From Neptunomonas phycophila (GTDB taxonomy: Bacteria; Pseudomonadota; Gammaproteobacteria; Pseudomonadales; Balneatricaceae), in contig NZ_MRCI01000001.1 of NCBI RefSeq assembly GCF_001922575.1, positions 620,001-684,000 on the forward strand: DNA of 64,000 nucleotides. The letters are read 5' to 3'. Below, one piece after another: positions 25,855-35,149 of this stretch. The notes under the pieces are model-generated. The model saw nothing but the letters and a program-made list of their open reading frames with translations. It made no database searches and was not told the DNA's origin. The translations under genes were made by a program, and so were the position numbers. Position 1 is the first letter of the stretch; every line of letters starts with the position of its first letter.

Positions 25855-26877
25855 ATGGATATAAAACAGGCTTTAGCTCACGTAGCTGAGCGTGAACATT
25901 TAACAACAGAACAAATGGCTTCTGTTATGCGTCAGATTATGTCTGGGCAAGCGACGGATGCGCAGATAGGCGCACTATTAATGGGCCTTCGTATGAAGGG
26001 TGAGACGGTTGATGAAATTACAGCCGCTGCCAGCGTGATGCGAGAACTTGCTTTACCGGTGGAGATTACGGCTAAAGATGCGGTCGATATAGTGGGCACT
26101 GGCGGTGACGGCGCAAACTTGTTCAACGTCTCGTCGGCTTGCTCATTTGTAGTGGCGGCAGCGGGAGGCACTGTAGCTAAACATGGGAACCGTTCAGTCT
26201 CATCGAGCTCTGGGTCGGCTGATTTATTAGAAGCCAGTGGTGTTAACCTGTCACTGCAAGCCTCGCAAATAGCGCAGTGTATTAATCAGGTAAGTGTTGG
26301 TTTTATGTTTGCGCCGCAGCACCACAGTGCCATGAAATACGCGATAGGTCCACGTAAAGAAATGGCCATGCGCACTCTCTTTAATGTGTTAGGGCCGCTT
26401 ACCAATCCCGCCGGTGTTCGACATTATCTACTGGGTGTTTTTGATAGATCTTTATGCAAACCATTGGCTGAGGCGCTCAAAAACCTGGGAGCTGTTCATG
26501 CAATGGTGGTGCATGCGGCTGAAGGTCTTGATGAAATTTCGTTAGCCGGAAATACCTATGTAGCTGAATTAAAAGATAATGAAGTTACTGAGTATACTTT
26601 AACGCCTGAAATGGCCGGGTTATCGGCGCAAAGTTTGGACGGTCTACAGGTGGGTAGTACAGAAGAAAGCCTTTCGTTAATTAATGCCGCTTTTTCTGGG
26701 CAACATGAAAAAGCCATGTCAATGATAGCGTTGAATGCAGGCGCTGCCTTGTATGTAGCTGATAAAGTCGATTCAATTAAAGCCGGTGTCGCTCTGGCAC
26801 TTGATACAATGAAGCAAGGCAGTGCTGCGAAAAAAATGGCAGAGCTAGCTGAGTTTAGCCAAGGTTTAAACGAGTAA
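25855..26877 (+). CDS. trpD: Anthranilate phosphoribosyltransferase
   Basis: A 340-residue enzyme that transfers phosphoribose from PRPP to anthranilate. The GTGGDG loop, the [15 protein letters not shown] and [18 protein letters not shown] segments and the [12 protein letters not shown] motif are all present. I chose the ATG at 25855 (GGAG 7 bases before; MDIKQAL fits family starts); an ATG at 25837 overlapping the trpG stop is also in frame. Second gene of trpGDC. Confidence 0.92.
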   Translation: MDIKQALAHVAEREHLTTEQMASVMRQIMSGQATDAQIGALLMGLRMKGETVDEITAAASVMRELALPVEITAKDAVDIVGTGGDGANLFNVSSACSFVVAAAGGTVAKHGNRSVSSSSGSADLLEASGVNLSLQASQIAQCINQVSVGFMFAPQHHSAMKYAIGPRKEMAMRTLFNVLGPLTNPAGVRHYLLGVFDRSLCKPLAEALKNLGAVHAMVVHAAEGLDEISLAGNTYVAELKDNEVTEYTLTPEMAGLSAQSLDGLQVGSTEESLSLINAAFSGQHEKAMSMIALNAGAALYVADKVDSIKAGVALALDTMKQGSAAKKMAELAEFSQGLNE

Positions 26878-26880
26878 ACT

Positions 26881-27690
26881 ATGTCTGAAGTTCCAACGAT
26901 TTTAAAAACGATTATTAAACGCAAGTATGAAGAAGTTGAAGAACGCAGTGCCAACGTTACTTTAGGTGCGTTAGAACAACGTATAAAACAACAAATGGGA
27001 ACAGATTTTGATCCCCGAGGCTTTACCGAAAGTATCGCCTTTTCGATTGTTGGTCGCCATTGCGCCGTGATAGCAGAGGTAAAAAAAGCCAGCCCCTCAA
27101 AAGGTATTTTACGCGAGCATTTTGAGCCTGCAGCCATCGCTAAGTCATATCAGCGTGGTGGTGCTAGTTGCCTGTCAGTATTAACGGATGCTGACTTCTT
27201 TCAAGGGCATGAAGATTATTTGATGCAAGCACGAGCTGCCTGTTCAATGCCTATCATTCGTAAAGATTTTATAGTCGATCCCTATCAAGTTTTTGAAGCA
27301 CGTGCGATAGGGGCAGATTGTATTTTGCTCATAGCAGCCTCTCTTGAAGATGCTCAAATGGCGGAGCTGAATCAGGTTGCTAAAAAGCTGGGTATGGATG
27401 TGTTAGTAGAGGTGCATAATGGCGAAGAGTTAGAGCGTGCTTTGCATCTTGATAACCGTCTAATTGGTATCAATAACCGTGATTTGCACACATTTGATGT
27501 GAGTTTGAACACGACTATTGAGCTGTTAAAGGATATCCCTGAAAGTCGGATAGTCGTGACGGAAAGCGGCATTATTACCCGTGAAGATGTGCAGTTAATG
27601 CATGAGCATAATGTCCACACCTTCCTGGTCGGCGAGACGTTTATGCGAGCTGATGACCCAGGTGAAAAATTAAAAGCGCTATTTGATTGA
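26881..27690 (+). CDS. trpC: Indole-3-glycerol phosphate synthase
   Basis: A 269-residue (beta/alpha)8 enzyme that closes the indole ring in tryptophan synthesis. Catalytic lysine in [10 protein letters not shown], with [21 protein letters not shown] and [10 protein letters not shown] segments and the C-terminal VTESGI and FLVGETFM phosphate-binding loops. Monofunctional: no TrpF domain is fused. It follows trpD by 3 bases and overlaps the ribosome site of the OsmC gene. Confidence 0.93.
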   Translation: MSEVPTILKTIIKRKYEEVEERSANVTLGALEQRIKQQMGTDFDPRGFTESIAFSIVGRHCAVIAEVKKASPSKGILREHFEPAAIAKSYQRGGASCLSVLTDADFFQGHEDYLMQARAACSMPIIRKDFIVDPYQVFEARAIGADCILLIAASLEDAQMAELNQVAKKLGMDVLVEVHNGEELERALHLDNRLIGINNRDLHTFDVSLNTTIELLKDIPESRIVVTESGIITREDVQLMHEHNVHTFLVGETFMRADDPGEKLKALFD

Positions 27691-27700
27691 GGTAGTTATT

Positions 27701-28114
27701 GTGACAATGACAACAAAAGTAGAGTGGGATGGCGATGTGCGCTTTAATGCCACTACGGGTACAGGTTTTAATATTACAGTTGACGGTGATCAAAAAGCAG
27801 GGCCGCGCCCTATGGAATTGCTGTTGGCGGGTCTTGGTGGCTGCACCAGCTATGACGTGGTAAGTATCCTTAAAAAGTCACGTCAGGATGTTGAAAGCTG
27901 CGTAGCTGAAATATCGGCTGAACGTTCCGACGCCGTACCCGCTGTATTTACGGATATTCATGTTAAGTTTGTCGTAACAGGCCGTAACTTAAAAGAAAAA
28001 ATGGTTGAGCGAGCGGTAAAGCTATCAGCTGAAGAGTATTGCTCTGCCTCTATTATGTTAGAAAAGGGTGGAGTTAATATTACCCACAGCTTTGAAATTA
28101 TCGCTATTGATTAA
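27701..28114 (+). CDS. OsmC-family protein
   Basis: A 137-residue OsmC/Ohr fold protein of the YhfA type. The two conserved cysteines are in GGCTSYDVV and EEYCSASIML; in relatives they reduce organic hydroperoxides. I chose the GTG at 27701 (GAGG 8 bases before); an ATG at 27707 would be two codons shorter and a TTG at 27683 longer. It begins 10 bases after trpC and shares the trp operon terminator, so it is probably cotranscribed with trpGDC, an arrangement also known from pseudomonads. Confidence 0.85.
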   Translation: MTMTTKVEWDGDVRFNATTGTGFNITVDGDQKAGPRPMELLLAGLGGCTSYDVVSILKKSRQDVESCVAEISAERSDAVPAVFTDIHVKFVVTGRNLKEKMVERAVKLSAEEYCSASIMLEKGGVNITHSFEIIAID

Positions 28115-28134
28115 ATGGTCGACAATTTTACGTT

Positions 28135-28161
28135 AAAAAGCCCTGTTTTCAGGGCTTTTTT
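28135..28161. terminator. Terminator shared by trp operon and DUF4124 gene
   Basis: AAAAAGCCCTG-TTTT-CAGGGCTTTTTT is symmetrical and serves both strands. The last codons and stop of the minus-strand DUF4124 gene lie inside one arm. Confidence 0.8.
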
Positions 28162-28493
28162 GATGGATCGTCGTTTGGCTTCTTGCGAGCAGTTGGGGGT
28201 TGTGGGTTGAGCTTCGTTCCCTTGTTCATGGCAGATGCCTGTTGTTGCCCAGTCTCATTAATAATTTCACCACTGCGAGGCGGTGGGGTTTCCACGGCAG
28301 CAGGTTTCGGTGGCGTTGCTACTTTATATTCTGAGCGCTTAGCGTTGGGGCCGCAGGGAAGGCCGCTGAAGGATTTGCTCCCGTCGGCATTAGTGCAGGT
28401 ATAGACTATGTCGTGTTTGACTGTATCCGCAACGCTCGTGTTGGTCGTGCCAAATGCGAATACGACAAGTGCACATAATAGAGGGTATTGCAT
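28149..28493 (-). CDS. DUF4124 domain protein
   Basis: A 114-residue secreted protein. The signal peptide ends near SVA (residue 22); residues ~30-50 have the DUF4124 pattern of an aromatic followed by Cys, a Asp-Gly turn and a closing Pro-Cys (YTCTNADGSKSFSGLPC). The C-terminal half is Pro/Lys-rich and disordered. These proteins are common in proteobacteria and have no known function. The final residues are encoded within the terminator shared with the convergent trp operon. Confidence 0.75.
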   Translation of the reverse strand: MQYPLLCALVVFAFGTTNTSVADTVKHDIVYTCTNADGSKSFSGLPCGPNAKRSEYKVATPPKPAAVETPPPRSGEIINETGQQQASAMNKGTKLNPQPPTARKKPNDDPSKKP

Positions 28494-28645
28494 TCAGTGT
28501 GGCTCCTTCATCAAAGATTCCTCTAAGAGTAGAACAAGGTGTCGATTGGTGAAAGAGTTGATTGCAAACAATTATAGTAATCTGTAAAATGCCGCACTCT
28601 TTTGAGAAATACTATTAACCTCCTTGCTTTCGCTCCCTTATTATT

Positions 28646-28679
28646 TAGCGGTTCGAAGGCTACAACCCGTAAGGAGCTA
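28646..28679 (+). promoter_or_regulatory. Candidate S6:S18 autoregulatory leader
   Basis: TAGC (28646-28649) pairs with GCTA (28676-28679) and GGTT (28650-28653) with AACC (28664-28667), leaving a one-sided loop CGTAAGGA that holds both the CCG characteristic of S6:S18 leaders and the ribosome site of rpsF. Binding of S6:S18 here would block translation. Fold drawn by eye. Confidence 0.5.
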
Positions 28680-28681
28680 AA

Positions 28682-29101
28682 ATGCGTCATTACGAAATCG
28701 TATTCATGGTTCATCCGAACCAAAGTGAACAGGTACCAGCAATGGTTGAGCGTTACACCAGCGTTATCGAAGGTGCTAACGGTACAATCCATCGTCTAGA
28801 AGACTGGGGTCGTCGTCAACTTGCTTACCCTATTAACAACGCCCACAAAGCACACTACATTCTTATGAACATCGAATGTTCACAAGAAACGTTGGATGAG
28901 CTAGAAAACATGTTCCGCTACAACGATGCTGTATTGCGTAACATGATGATCCGTCGTAAAGAAGCGATCACTGAAGTATCTCCAATCAAAGCGTCTGAAG
29001 CCCGTGAAGAGCGTAAGCCTCGTCGTGAAGATTCTCCTCGTCAGGAAGAAAAAACTGAAGAAGAGAAGCCAGAAGCTGCTGCTACTGAAGCTGCTGAATA
29101 A
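28682..29101 (+). CDS. rpsF: 30S ribosomal protein S6
   Basis: A 139-residue S6 protein. The N-terminal ferredoxin-like fold ([40 protein letters not shown]) binds 16S rRNA with S18. The C-terminal ~30 residues are Glu-rich, the tail that RimK extends with glutamates in related bacteria. It starts an rpsF-rpsR-rplI cluster; AAGGAG lies before the ATG inside a candidate autoregulatory leader. No priB gene is between rpsF and rpsR. Confidence 0.96.
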   Translation: MRHYEIVFMVHPNQSEQVPAMVERYTSVIEGANGTIHRLEDWGRRQLAYPINNAHKAHYILMNIECSQETLDELENMFRYNDAVLRNMMIRRKEAITEVSPIKASEAREERKPRREDSPRQEEKTEEEKPEAAATEAAE

Positions 29102-29121
29102 TTTAAATAGGAGATATAAAG

Positions 29122-29349
29122 ATGGCTCGTTTTTTCCGTCGTCGCAAGTTTTGTCGTTTCACAGCTGAAAACGTAGTAGAGATTGATTACAAAGATCTTG
29201 AAGTACTAAAAGGCTATGTAAGCGAAACTGGTAAGATCGTACCAAGCCGTATCACTGGTACAAAAGCTCGTTACCAGCGTCAATTGGCAACAGCTATCAA
29301 GCGTGCACGTTTTATTGCATTGCTGCCTTACACTGACAGCCACCTGTAA
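29122..29349 (+). CDS. rpsR: 30S ribosomal protein S18
   Basis: A 75-residue S18 protein ([13 protein letters not shown] start, [38 protein letters not shown]). It forms a heterodimer with S6 on the platform of the small subunit. The 20-base gap after rpsF and the AGGAG ribosome site show a common transcript. Confidence 0.97.
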   Translation: MARFFRRRKFCRFTAENVVEIDYKDLEVLKGYVSETGKIVPSRITGTKARYQRQLATAIKRARFIALLPYTDSHL

Positions 29350-29358
29350 GTGTAAAGT

Positions 29359-29455
29359 GCCTGTTTCGACAGGCTGATGAGTGAATACGGGGTTAGTAAG
29401 CAGACTTTATAACTCTGTTTATTAGCCAAGATTTATTACTGCAGTTGAGCTGCAG
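29359..29455 (+). other. Two stem-loops in the rpsR-rplI spacer
   Basis: GCCTGT-TTCG-ACAGGC at 29359-29374 and CTGCAG-TTGAG-CTGCAG at 29439-29455, the second just before the rplI ribosome site (AAGAGG). Neither has a T-run, so processing or translational control is more likely than full termination. Confidence 0.45.
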
Positions 29456-29474
29456 ACCCAAAGAGGTTTACGAG

Positions 29475-29924
29475 ATGGAAGTTATCCTGCTCGAGAAAAT
29501 TGGTAAACTGGGTTCATTAGGCGATCAAGTGTCTGTGAAAGCTGGTTTTGGTCGTAACTACCTGATCCCAACAGGTAAAGCTGTTCCTGCAACAGCTGAT
29601 AACGTCACTAAATTCGAAGCACGTCGTGCTGAATTAGAAAAAGCGGCTGCTGAAGCACTAACAGCTGCTCAAGCACGTGCTGAAGCACTGAATGGCTTCA
29701 ACGTTACTATCGCTTCTAAAGCGGGTGACGAAGGTAAGTTGTTCGGTTCTATCGGTACTCGCGATATTGCTGACGCTATCGTTGCTGCGGGTCAAGACGT
29801 TGCTAAAAGCGAAGTTCGTTTACCAGAAGGCGCTTTGCGTCATACTGGCGAATTCGAAGTTGCTCTTCAGTTACACGCTGAAGTTACAACGACTATCACT
29901 GTGACAGTTGTTTCAGAAAGCTAA
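29475..29924 (+). CDS. rplI: 50S ribosomal protein L9
   Basis: A 149-residue L9 protein, the same length as in Escherichia coli: N-terminal rRNA-binding domain ([28 protein letters not shown]), long connecting helix rich in Ala/Glu, and C-terminal domain ([16 protein letters not shown]). The ATG at 29475 has AAGAGG upstream; an in-frame TTG at 29445 would add an atypical 10-residue extension. A strong terminator follows. Confidence 0.96.
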   Translation: MEVILLEKIGKLGSLGDQVSVKAGFGRNYLIPTGKAVPATADNVTKFEARRAELEKAAAEALTAAQARAEALNGFNVTIASKAGDEGKLFGSIGTRDIADAIVAAGQDVAKSEVRLPEGALRHTGEFEVALQLHAEVTTTITVTVVSES

Positions 29925-29950
29925 TTTCTGAGTAACGTTTCAGTACTAAA

Positions 29951-29984
29951 AAGCACGCCGTAGAAAACTACGCCGTGCTTTTTT
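29951..29984 (+). terminator. Terminator after rplI
   Basis: A long stem AAGCACG...CGTGCTT with an inner CGTAG/CTACG helix and one mismatch, followed by TTTT. Ends the S6-S18-L9 operon ahead of dnaB. Confidence 0.85.
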
Positions 29985-30158
29985 GCGTTTACAGCCCATG
30001 ATTTTATTCTGGGTATTTGGTTATCTGGTGTACAGTTTGTACAGTGTTAATCGCATAGTTAACGGATGGTATCGAGCCGTTGCGTGTTGCTCGTACAACG
30101 TGTGATAGCTGTGTGAGTAGTATCGGTCATAAATTGAGTTGAAGAGGTTGGTATCACC

Positions 30159-31547
30159 ATGGATTACGCTGATATGCAAGATGATGAGGTAGCGCAGATA
30201 AAGATAGCGCCTCACTCAATAGAGGCAGAGCAATCAGTCCTGGGTGGTTTGATGCTGGATAACAATACGTGGGATACAGCATCCGAAATTTTGATGGAAG
30301 ATCATTTCTATCGCCATGATCATCGAATGATCTTTCGGGTCATGCAAAAGCTGGTTAACAATCAACAGCCGATCGATGTGGTTACGCTATCTGAAGAGCT
30401 GGATCGAACCGGCGAGCTAGATAAAGCGGGCGGCTTAGATTACCTCGTTGATTTGGCTAAAAATACGCCTAGTGCTTCTAACATCCGTGCGTACTCTGAA
30501 ATTGTGCGTGACCGCGCATTGCTTCGCCAAATGATTAGTGTTTCGCAAGAAATTTCCGACAGTGCTTTTTTTACAGAAGGGCGAGCCTCGGAAGAAATCT
30601 TAAACGATGCGGAACAAAAGATCTTTCAGATAGCAGAAAGCCGGCCCAATCAAGGTGGCCCTGAGCCCATCAATCCATTGCTTAAAAAAGCGGTGGATCG
30701 CATCGACTTCTTATTTAACAACAGTGATGAGCTTACCGGTGTAACAACCGGTTTTGATAATCTAAACGACAGAACGGCTGGGCTTCAGCCTTCGGATCTT
30801 ATTATAGTGGCCGCTCGTCCATCCATGGGTAAGACGACTTTTGCCATGAACTTGGTTGAAAATGCCCTGATGGGCACTAATAAACCGGTTGTGGTATTCA
30901 GTTTGGAAATGCCGGCCGATCAATTGATTACACGTATGCTGTCATCTATGGGTCGTATTGACCAAACAAAGATCCGAACAGGTCAGCTAGATGAAGATGA
31001 TTGGCCAAAGTTAACCACGGCCGTCAACATGCTGCGTGATAAGCCGTTGTTCATTGATGATACTTCGGGTATCAGCCCGAATGAAATGCGGACTCGAGTA
31101 AGGCGTATAGTGCGTGAACATGGGGCCGTTTCCATGATCATGATCGATTACCTGCAATTGATGCAAATTAAAACGGGTAAGGCAAATGCGAGTCGAGCAG
31201 AAGAGATTTCTGAAATTTCACGATCATTAAAAGCACTAGCTAAAGAGATGGAATGCCCTGTAGTTGCGCTTTCGCAGCTTAACCGTAGTTTGGAGAACCG
31301 GCCTAATAAGCGCCCGGTTAACTCAGACTTGCGGGAGTCCGGTGCGATAGAGCAGGATGCCGACGTTATTATGTTTATCTATCGAGATGAAGTTTATAAC
31401 GAAGACTCAGAGGATAAAGGTATAGCAGAAATTATTATTGGTAAGCAGCGTAACGGCCCCATTGGTACGTCAAAGCTAGCCTTCATTGGTAAGTATTCCC
31501 GTTTTGAAAATTTAGCGCCGGGTACCTATACCGACTACGATGAGTAG
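30159..31547 (+). CDS. dnaB: Replicative DNA helicase DnaB
   Basis: A 462-residue replicative helicase: an N-terminal helical domain (residues ~20-120, SIEAEQSVLGGLMLD), linker helix, and a RecA-like core with Walker A ARPSMGKTT, Walker B MIMIDYLQLM, and the arginine-finger region NSDLRESGAIEQDADVI. It unwinds the fork as a hexamer with DnaC/DciA-type loaders. No intein interrupts it. It follows rplI, the usual order in gammaproteobacteria, but is separated by a terminator and about 175 bases, so it has its own promoter. Confidence 0.96.
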   Translation: MDYADMQDDEVAQIKIAPHSIEAEQSVLGGLMLDNNTWDTASEILMEDHFYRHDHRMIFRVMQKLVNNQQPIDVVTLSEELDRTGELDKAGGLDYLVDLAKNTPSASNIRAYSEIVRDRALLRQMISVSQEISDSAFFTEGRASEEILNDAEQKIFQIAESRPNQGGPEPINPLLKKAVDRIDFLFNNSDELTGVTTGFDNLNDRTAGLQPSDLIIVAARPSMGKTTFAMNLVENALMGTNKPVVVFSLEMPADQLITRMLSSMGRIDQTKIRTGQLDEDDWPKLTTAVNMLRDKPLFIDDTSGISPNEMRTRVRRIVREHGAVSMIMIDYLQLMQIKTGKANASRAEEISEISRSLKALAKEMECPVVALSQLNRSLENRPNKRPVNSDLRESGAIEQDADVIMFIYRDEVYNEDSEDKGIAEIIIGKQRNGPIGTSKLAFIGKYSRFENLAPGTYTDYDE

Positions 31548-31642
31548 CTGCGGAGCCAGTGATTAACAGTCGATAGTTACAGTTTTTGGCTGTTTGAGCA
31601 CTGGCTGCCTTCCTTCGAAAAACTACATTGTATGAACGCTTA

Positions 31643-32074
31643 TTAGGTATCTTTTTGCATGGAGGCTCTAAAGCCATCAGGCATGGGGACTACTTTTCTG
31701 GCTTCGTAATCAAAAAATACGACGCCGGTTTTGGCAATAGCCAGCTCTTCAGCGGTTTTCTTATTGGACAACAAATAAAAAATATCGCAGCCGTATTTAT
31801 TAAAGTCACCTACTGCTACATCTATCTGTATAAGATCACCATAAAAGCCTTCAGAGCGATAAACGATGGCTGAGTCTGTCATTATTAGCCCGCGTCCGTC
31901 GATGTTTTGCTCGGTATAGTGATAGTTGTTCAGAAAGCGAACGCGCGCTTCATGAATCATCGATAAGACAGCGTCGTTACCTAAATGGCCGCCATAGTTA
32001 ATGTCACTGATGCGAATGGGAAGCACCGTTGAAAAAATAAAGTGTTCTGGCATTTCAAGTTTTATACGCGCCAT
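31643..32074 (-). CDS. Acyl-CoA thioesterase, hotdog fold
   Basis: A 143-residue 4HBT-type thioesterase. The segment IRISDINYGGHLGNDAVLSMIHEARVRF carries the Asp/His region and the long helix that define the YbgC-like hotdog fold. It probably hydrolyses an acyl-CoA in the cytoplasm; chain length is not predictable. It is a single gene between dnaB (convergent) and bioA (same strand, 101-base gap). Confidence 0.75.
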   Translation of the reverse strand: MARIKLEMPEHFIFSTVLPIRISDINYGGHLGNDAVLSMIHEARVRFLNNYHYTEQNIDGRGLIMTDSAIVYRSEGFYGDLIQIDVAVGDFNKYGCDIFYLLSNKKTAEELAIAKTGVVFFDYEARKVVPMPDGFRASMQKDT

Positions 32075-32175
32075 AGTGAACTCCTTTTAAGCAAAATCGA
32101 CAATCAATTACAGTAGTCAGTTGATCACGACATCCAGTTTTGGTTCGGATGCGGTGTCTTAAAGACTAGCCTATT

Positions 32176-33498
32176 CTAATCAGTCTCGTATTGATCTAAG
32201 TACTGCTTAACCACTCGAACAAGCCCAAGCGTCAGTGCGTCGAGTGAATCATTATCTATCACATAAGGCGGCATTATGTACACGAGCTTACCAAACGGGC
32301 GTACCCAGATCCCTTCATCTACCAGCATTTTTTGAATCCGCTGGGCATTAACGGGTTCAGTTAGCTCGATGACACCTATTGCGCCTAAACAACGAACATC
32401 AGCCACACCTTTTATCGATTTTGCCGGTGCTAAATTTTGAGTTAATTGCGTCTCTATGCGCTTAATATTGGACTTCCAGTCACTGTTTAGCAGTAATTCA
32501 AGACTTTTATTGGCAATGGAGCAGGCTAGAGGGTTACCCATAAATGTGGGGCCATGCATAAAGCAGCCAGCTCCGCCAGAAGAAATCATTTCTGCAATGG
32601 CTGATGTGGTAAGGGTGGCCGCTAGTGTCATGTAGCCGCCTGTAATAGCTTTACCTAAACAAAGAATATCCGGTGTGATTCCCGCATGGTCGCAGGCAAA
32701 GAGCTCACCTGTGCGACCAAAACCGGTAGCAATCTCATCGGCGATTAATAAGAGTCCGTATTGATCACATAGTGCGCGTGCTCGCTTGAGGTATTCAGGG
32801 GAGTAGAAGCGCATTCCGCCTGCGCCTTGCACGATGGGTTCTAGTATAAGTGCTGCTATGTGGTCATGGTGTGTTTCGATGAGCGCCTGTAAAGATAGGA
32901 TGTCCTGATTATTCCATGGCTTCGAAAAGCCAATTTCTGGACGGTCGGCAAAATAATGCTGTGGTAGGGTTTGGGTAAAAATTTCGTGCATACCGTTCAC
33001 AGGATCACAAACGGCCATCGCGCCAAAGGTGTCTCCATGATAACCGTTACGTATTGTGATTAATTTGCTTTTCTGAGGCTTTCCTGCAGCGTGCCAGTAT
33101 TGGATTGCCATCTTGATAGCAACTTCCACAGCAACAGATCCCGAGTCCGCTAAAAATACCTTCTGTAGAGGCTCGGCAGTCATTTCAACTAAGGTGCGGC
33201 ATAGTTCAATGGCAGGTTCGTGTGTTAAGCCACCAAACATGACGTGCGCCATAGTATCGATTTGTTCATGAGCCGCGGCATTAAGTTCGGGATGCTGGTA
33301 ACCGTGAATAACTGACCACCACGAAGCCATGCCGTCTATCAGTTCGCGGCCGTCCGATAGCGTTAAGCGAACGCCTTTAGCTGATACAACGGGGTAGGCT
33401 GGTGGCGGGTTAATCATCGACGAGTAGGGGTGCCAGATATGTTCTTGATCGTAACGGATTTGCTCGTCGGTGATCGTATCTTTTACAAAACTGCTCAT
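32176..33498 (-). CDS. bioA: Adenosylmethionine-8-amino-7-oxononanoate aminotransferase
   Basis: A 440-residue class III PLP aminotransferase that makes 7,8-diaminopelargonic acid. Segments IWHPYSSMINPP, DGMASWWSVIHGYQHPEL, LILEPIVQGAGGMRFYSP and the PLP lysine in LCLGKAITGGYM are diagnostic of BioA. It is encoded on the opposite strand about 2.5 kb from the bioBFHCD operon, completing the pathway. No BirA operator is seen upstream (51-base gap to the trmO stop); it may be read from the tauE-like/trmO transcript. Confidence 0.93.
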   Translation of the reverse strand: MSSFVKDTITDEQIRYDQEHIWHPYSSMINPPPAYPVVSAKGVRLTLSDGRELIDGMASWWSVIHGYQHPELNAAAHEQIDTMAHVMFGGLTHEPAIELCRTLVEMTAEPLQKVFLADSGSVAVEVAIKMAIQYWHAAGKPQKSKLITIRNGYHGDTFGAMAVCDPVNGMHEIFTQTLPQHYFADRPEIGFSKPWNNQDILSLQALIETHHDHIAALILEPIVQGAGGMRFYSPEYLKRARALCDQYGLLLIADEIATGFGRTGELFACDHAGITPDILCLGKAITGGYMTLAATLTTSAIAEMISSGGAGCFMHGPTFMGNPLACSIANKSLELLLNSDWKSNIKRIETQLTQNLAPAKSIKGVADVRCLGAIGVIELTEPVNAQRIQKMLVDEGIWVRPFGKLVYIMPPYVIDNDSLDALTLGLVRVVKQYLDQYETD

Positions 33499-33549
33499 TC
33501 GATGTCCTCAGGTATTTCGTGTGGCGTAACGTAAATAGTGCGTATTAGT

Positions 33550-34251
33550 TTACGCGCAGTGGTCGATGGTGTGTACATAGATTCCCGTGATGTCATCGAT
33601 AGACCAGCGGATATTGTAATCATGTAATCGTATACCGTAACAACGGTTTGGGTCTCGCTGATAGGCTGGGCGAGGATCGCATCGTAAAATTTCAGTGATT
33701 TGTGCTTTTAGAGGGAGTGCTCGAGTACGCTCTATCTCATTCAGCTGTTGTTGTGCTTCGGGCGCAAAACTGACTGCTAGAGTGAGTGGCTGATAATTTT
33801 CAGCCAGTGCAAAGTGCGCCTCAGGTAAACAATCGGAATAAGGGACATAAGGCTTTATATCAACAATGGGAGTGCCGTCCATTAAGTCAGCGCCACTGAC
33901 AAGGAGGCTAACCTGCTGACCGATTATTTCAATGCTATCGAGCGTGACTGCTGATAAACCAATAGGGTTTGGGCGAAAAGGTGAACGCGTTGCAAAAACT
34001 CCTCGGCGTTCATTGCCGCCTAATCGAGGCGGGCGTACGGTTGGTTTCCAGCCTTTATCTACGCATTCACTGAATATAAAAACCAACCATACATGACTGC
34101 AGCCTTCGAGTCCGCGTACAGCGTCAGGTGACGAATAGGCGGCTTCCAGCACAATACGTGACTGCATGGTGTTAACCAGTCCGGGCTGGCGAGGGATGCC
34201 GAACTTTTCTTTAAATCCAGACTGTACGAAGGCAATCGGTTGAATATTCAT
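33550..34251 (-). CDS. trmO: tRNA (N6-threonylcarbamoyladenosine-37-N6)-methyltransferase TrmO
   Basis: A 233-residue TsaA/YaeB-family protein. QSGFKEKFGIPRQPGLV, GLEGCSHVWLVFIFSE, the GVFATRSPFRPNPIGLS motif and the C-terminal DPNRCYGIRLHDYNIRW are diagnostic. TrmO uses AdoMet to methylate t6A at position 37 of some tRNAs. I chose the ATG at 34251 (AAGG upstream) over an adjacent GTG. It follows the TauE-type permease by 8 bases on the same strand. Confidence 0.9.
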   Translation of the reverse strand: MNIQPIAFVQSGFKEKFGIPRQPGLVNTMQSRIVLEAAYSSPDAVRGLEGCSHVWLVFIFSECVDKGWKPTVRPPRLGGNERRGVFATRSPFRPNPIGLSAVTLDSIEIIGQQVSLLVSGADLMDGTPIVDIKPYVPYSDCLPEAHFALAENYQPLTLAVSFAPEAQQQLNEIERTRALPLKAQITEILRCDPRPAYQRDPNRCYGIRLHDYNIRWSIDDITGIYVHTIDHCA

Positions 34252-34259
34252 CACTGGCC

Positions 34260-35003
34260 TTAAGTAAACGCGTCATAAAGAAGTTTGATACCCATTAAGA
34301 GCAGAAAACTATAGCAAACCTTATAGAACCACACGTCGTCAATTCGTTTGTGGATAGCCACGCCCATTAACACACCAATGGGAGCAAGCACGGCTAACGC
34401 TAAAGATGTCGTTAACGTTTCAGCAGTAAATTGCCCGAGCATGGTATACGGCACAAGCTTAGTAAAATTGATGGCCGTAAAAAAGATAATAGTTGTGCCA
34501 GCATACTCAGCGCGAGGTAAGCGTAAAGGTAGTAAATAGGCATTCAGCGGCGCACCACCGGCATGGATACCAAAACTGGTAAAGCCTGCTAACGCCCCCC
34601 ATAACGAACCGGCAACTTTGTTTGGTTTTTTAGCTGGGCGGTTTTGGGGCTTAAACCAAAAATTTAATGCAAATAGTAGAGAGATGCCGCCTACAATAAT
34701 GCGTATATGATCTGCTGTTAGATACTTGAAGGTAAGTGCTCCCAACACAATACCGATACCGGCGGCGGGTAGTAGTTGTAATAAAAGACTTCTATTAACC
34801 GAGCCTTTAAATTTCCAAATACCTACGATATCCATTAAACACAGTATGGGAAGTTGTATGGCTGCTGCTTGTTGAGGTGCGATAACTAAGGCCATCATGG
34901 GGACCGCTATTAGCCCAAGGCCTCCGCCAAATCCGCCTTTTGATATTGCCGTAATTAGTACCGCTGGAATAGCAACCGCATAAAAAAACGGATCCGTAAT
35001 CAT
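34260..35003 (-). CDS. TauE/SafE-family anion permease
   Basis: A 247-residue, seven- to eight-helix membrane protein with the glycine-rich GGFGGGLGLIAVPMM motif near residue 27 and FTSFGIHAGGAPLNAYLLPL in the second half, the duplicated pattern of TauE/SafE transporters (sulfite, sulfoacetate or related organosulfur export or uptake). Substrate unknown. It lies directly before trmO and probably shares its transcript. Confidence 0.85.
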   Translation of the reverse strand: MITDPFFYAVAIPAVLITAISKGGFGGGLGLIAVPMMALVIAPQQAAAIQLPILCLMDIVGIWKFKGSVNRSLLLQLLPAAGIGIVLGALTFKYLTADHIRIIVGGISLLFALNFWFKPQNRPAKKPNKVAGSLWGALAGFTSFGIHAGGAPLNAYLLPLRLPRAEYAGTTIIFFTAINFTKLVPYTMLGQFTAETLTTSLALAVLAPIGVLMGVAIHKRIDDVWFYKVCYSFLLLMGIKLLYDAFT

Positions 35004-35149
35004 GACTCATCCTTTGTAGGTTCTTATGTCGGGGCATTGTAGCAGTGCGGCTGCTTTGCTGGCAGCCATTATACGCAAAGGAGTGTTGTTATATCCGTCT
35101 GTTTTTAAAGGCTTCCTGGATCTTCTAATAGGTCCGCCTATCATATTCT

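Noticed and set aside
26556-27137. A 193-codon open frame antisense to trpD/trpC
   Set aside because: It spans the junction of two well-conserved enzymes and has no family signature; a coding shadow.
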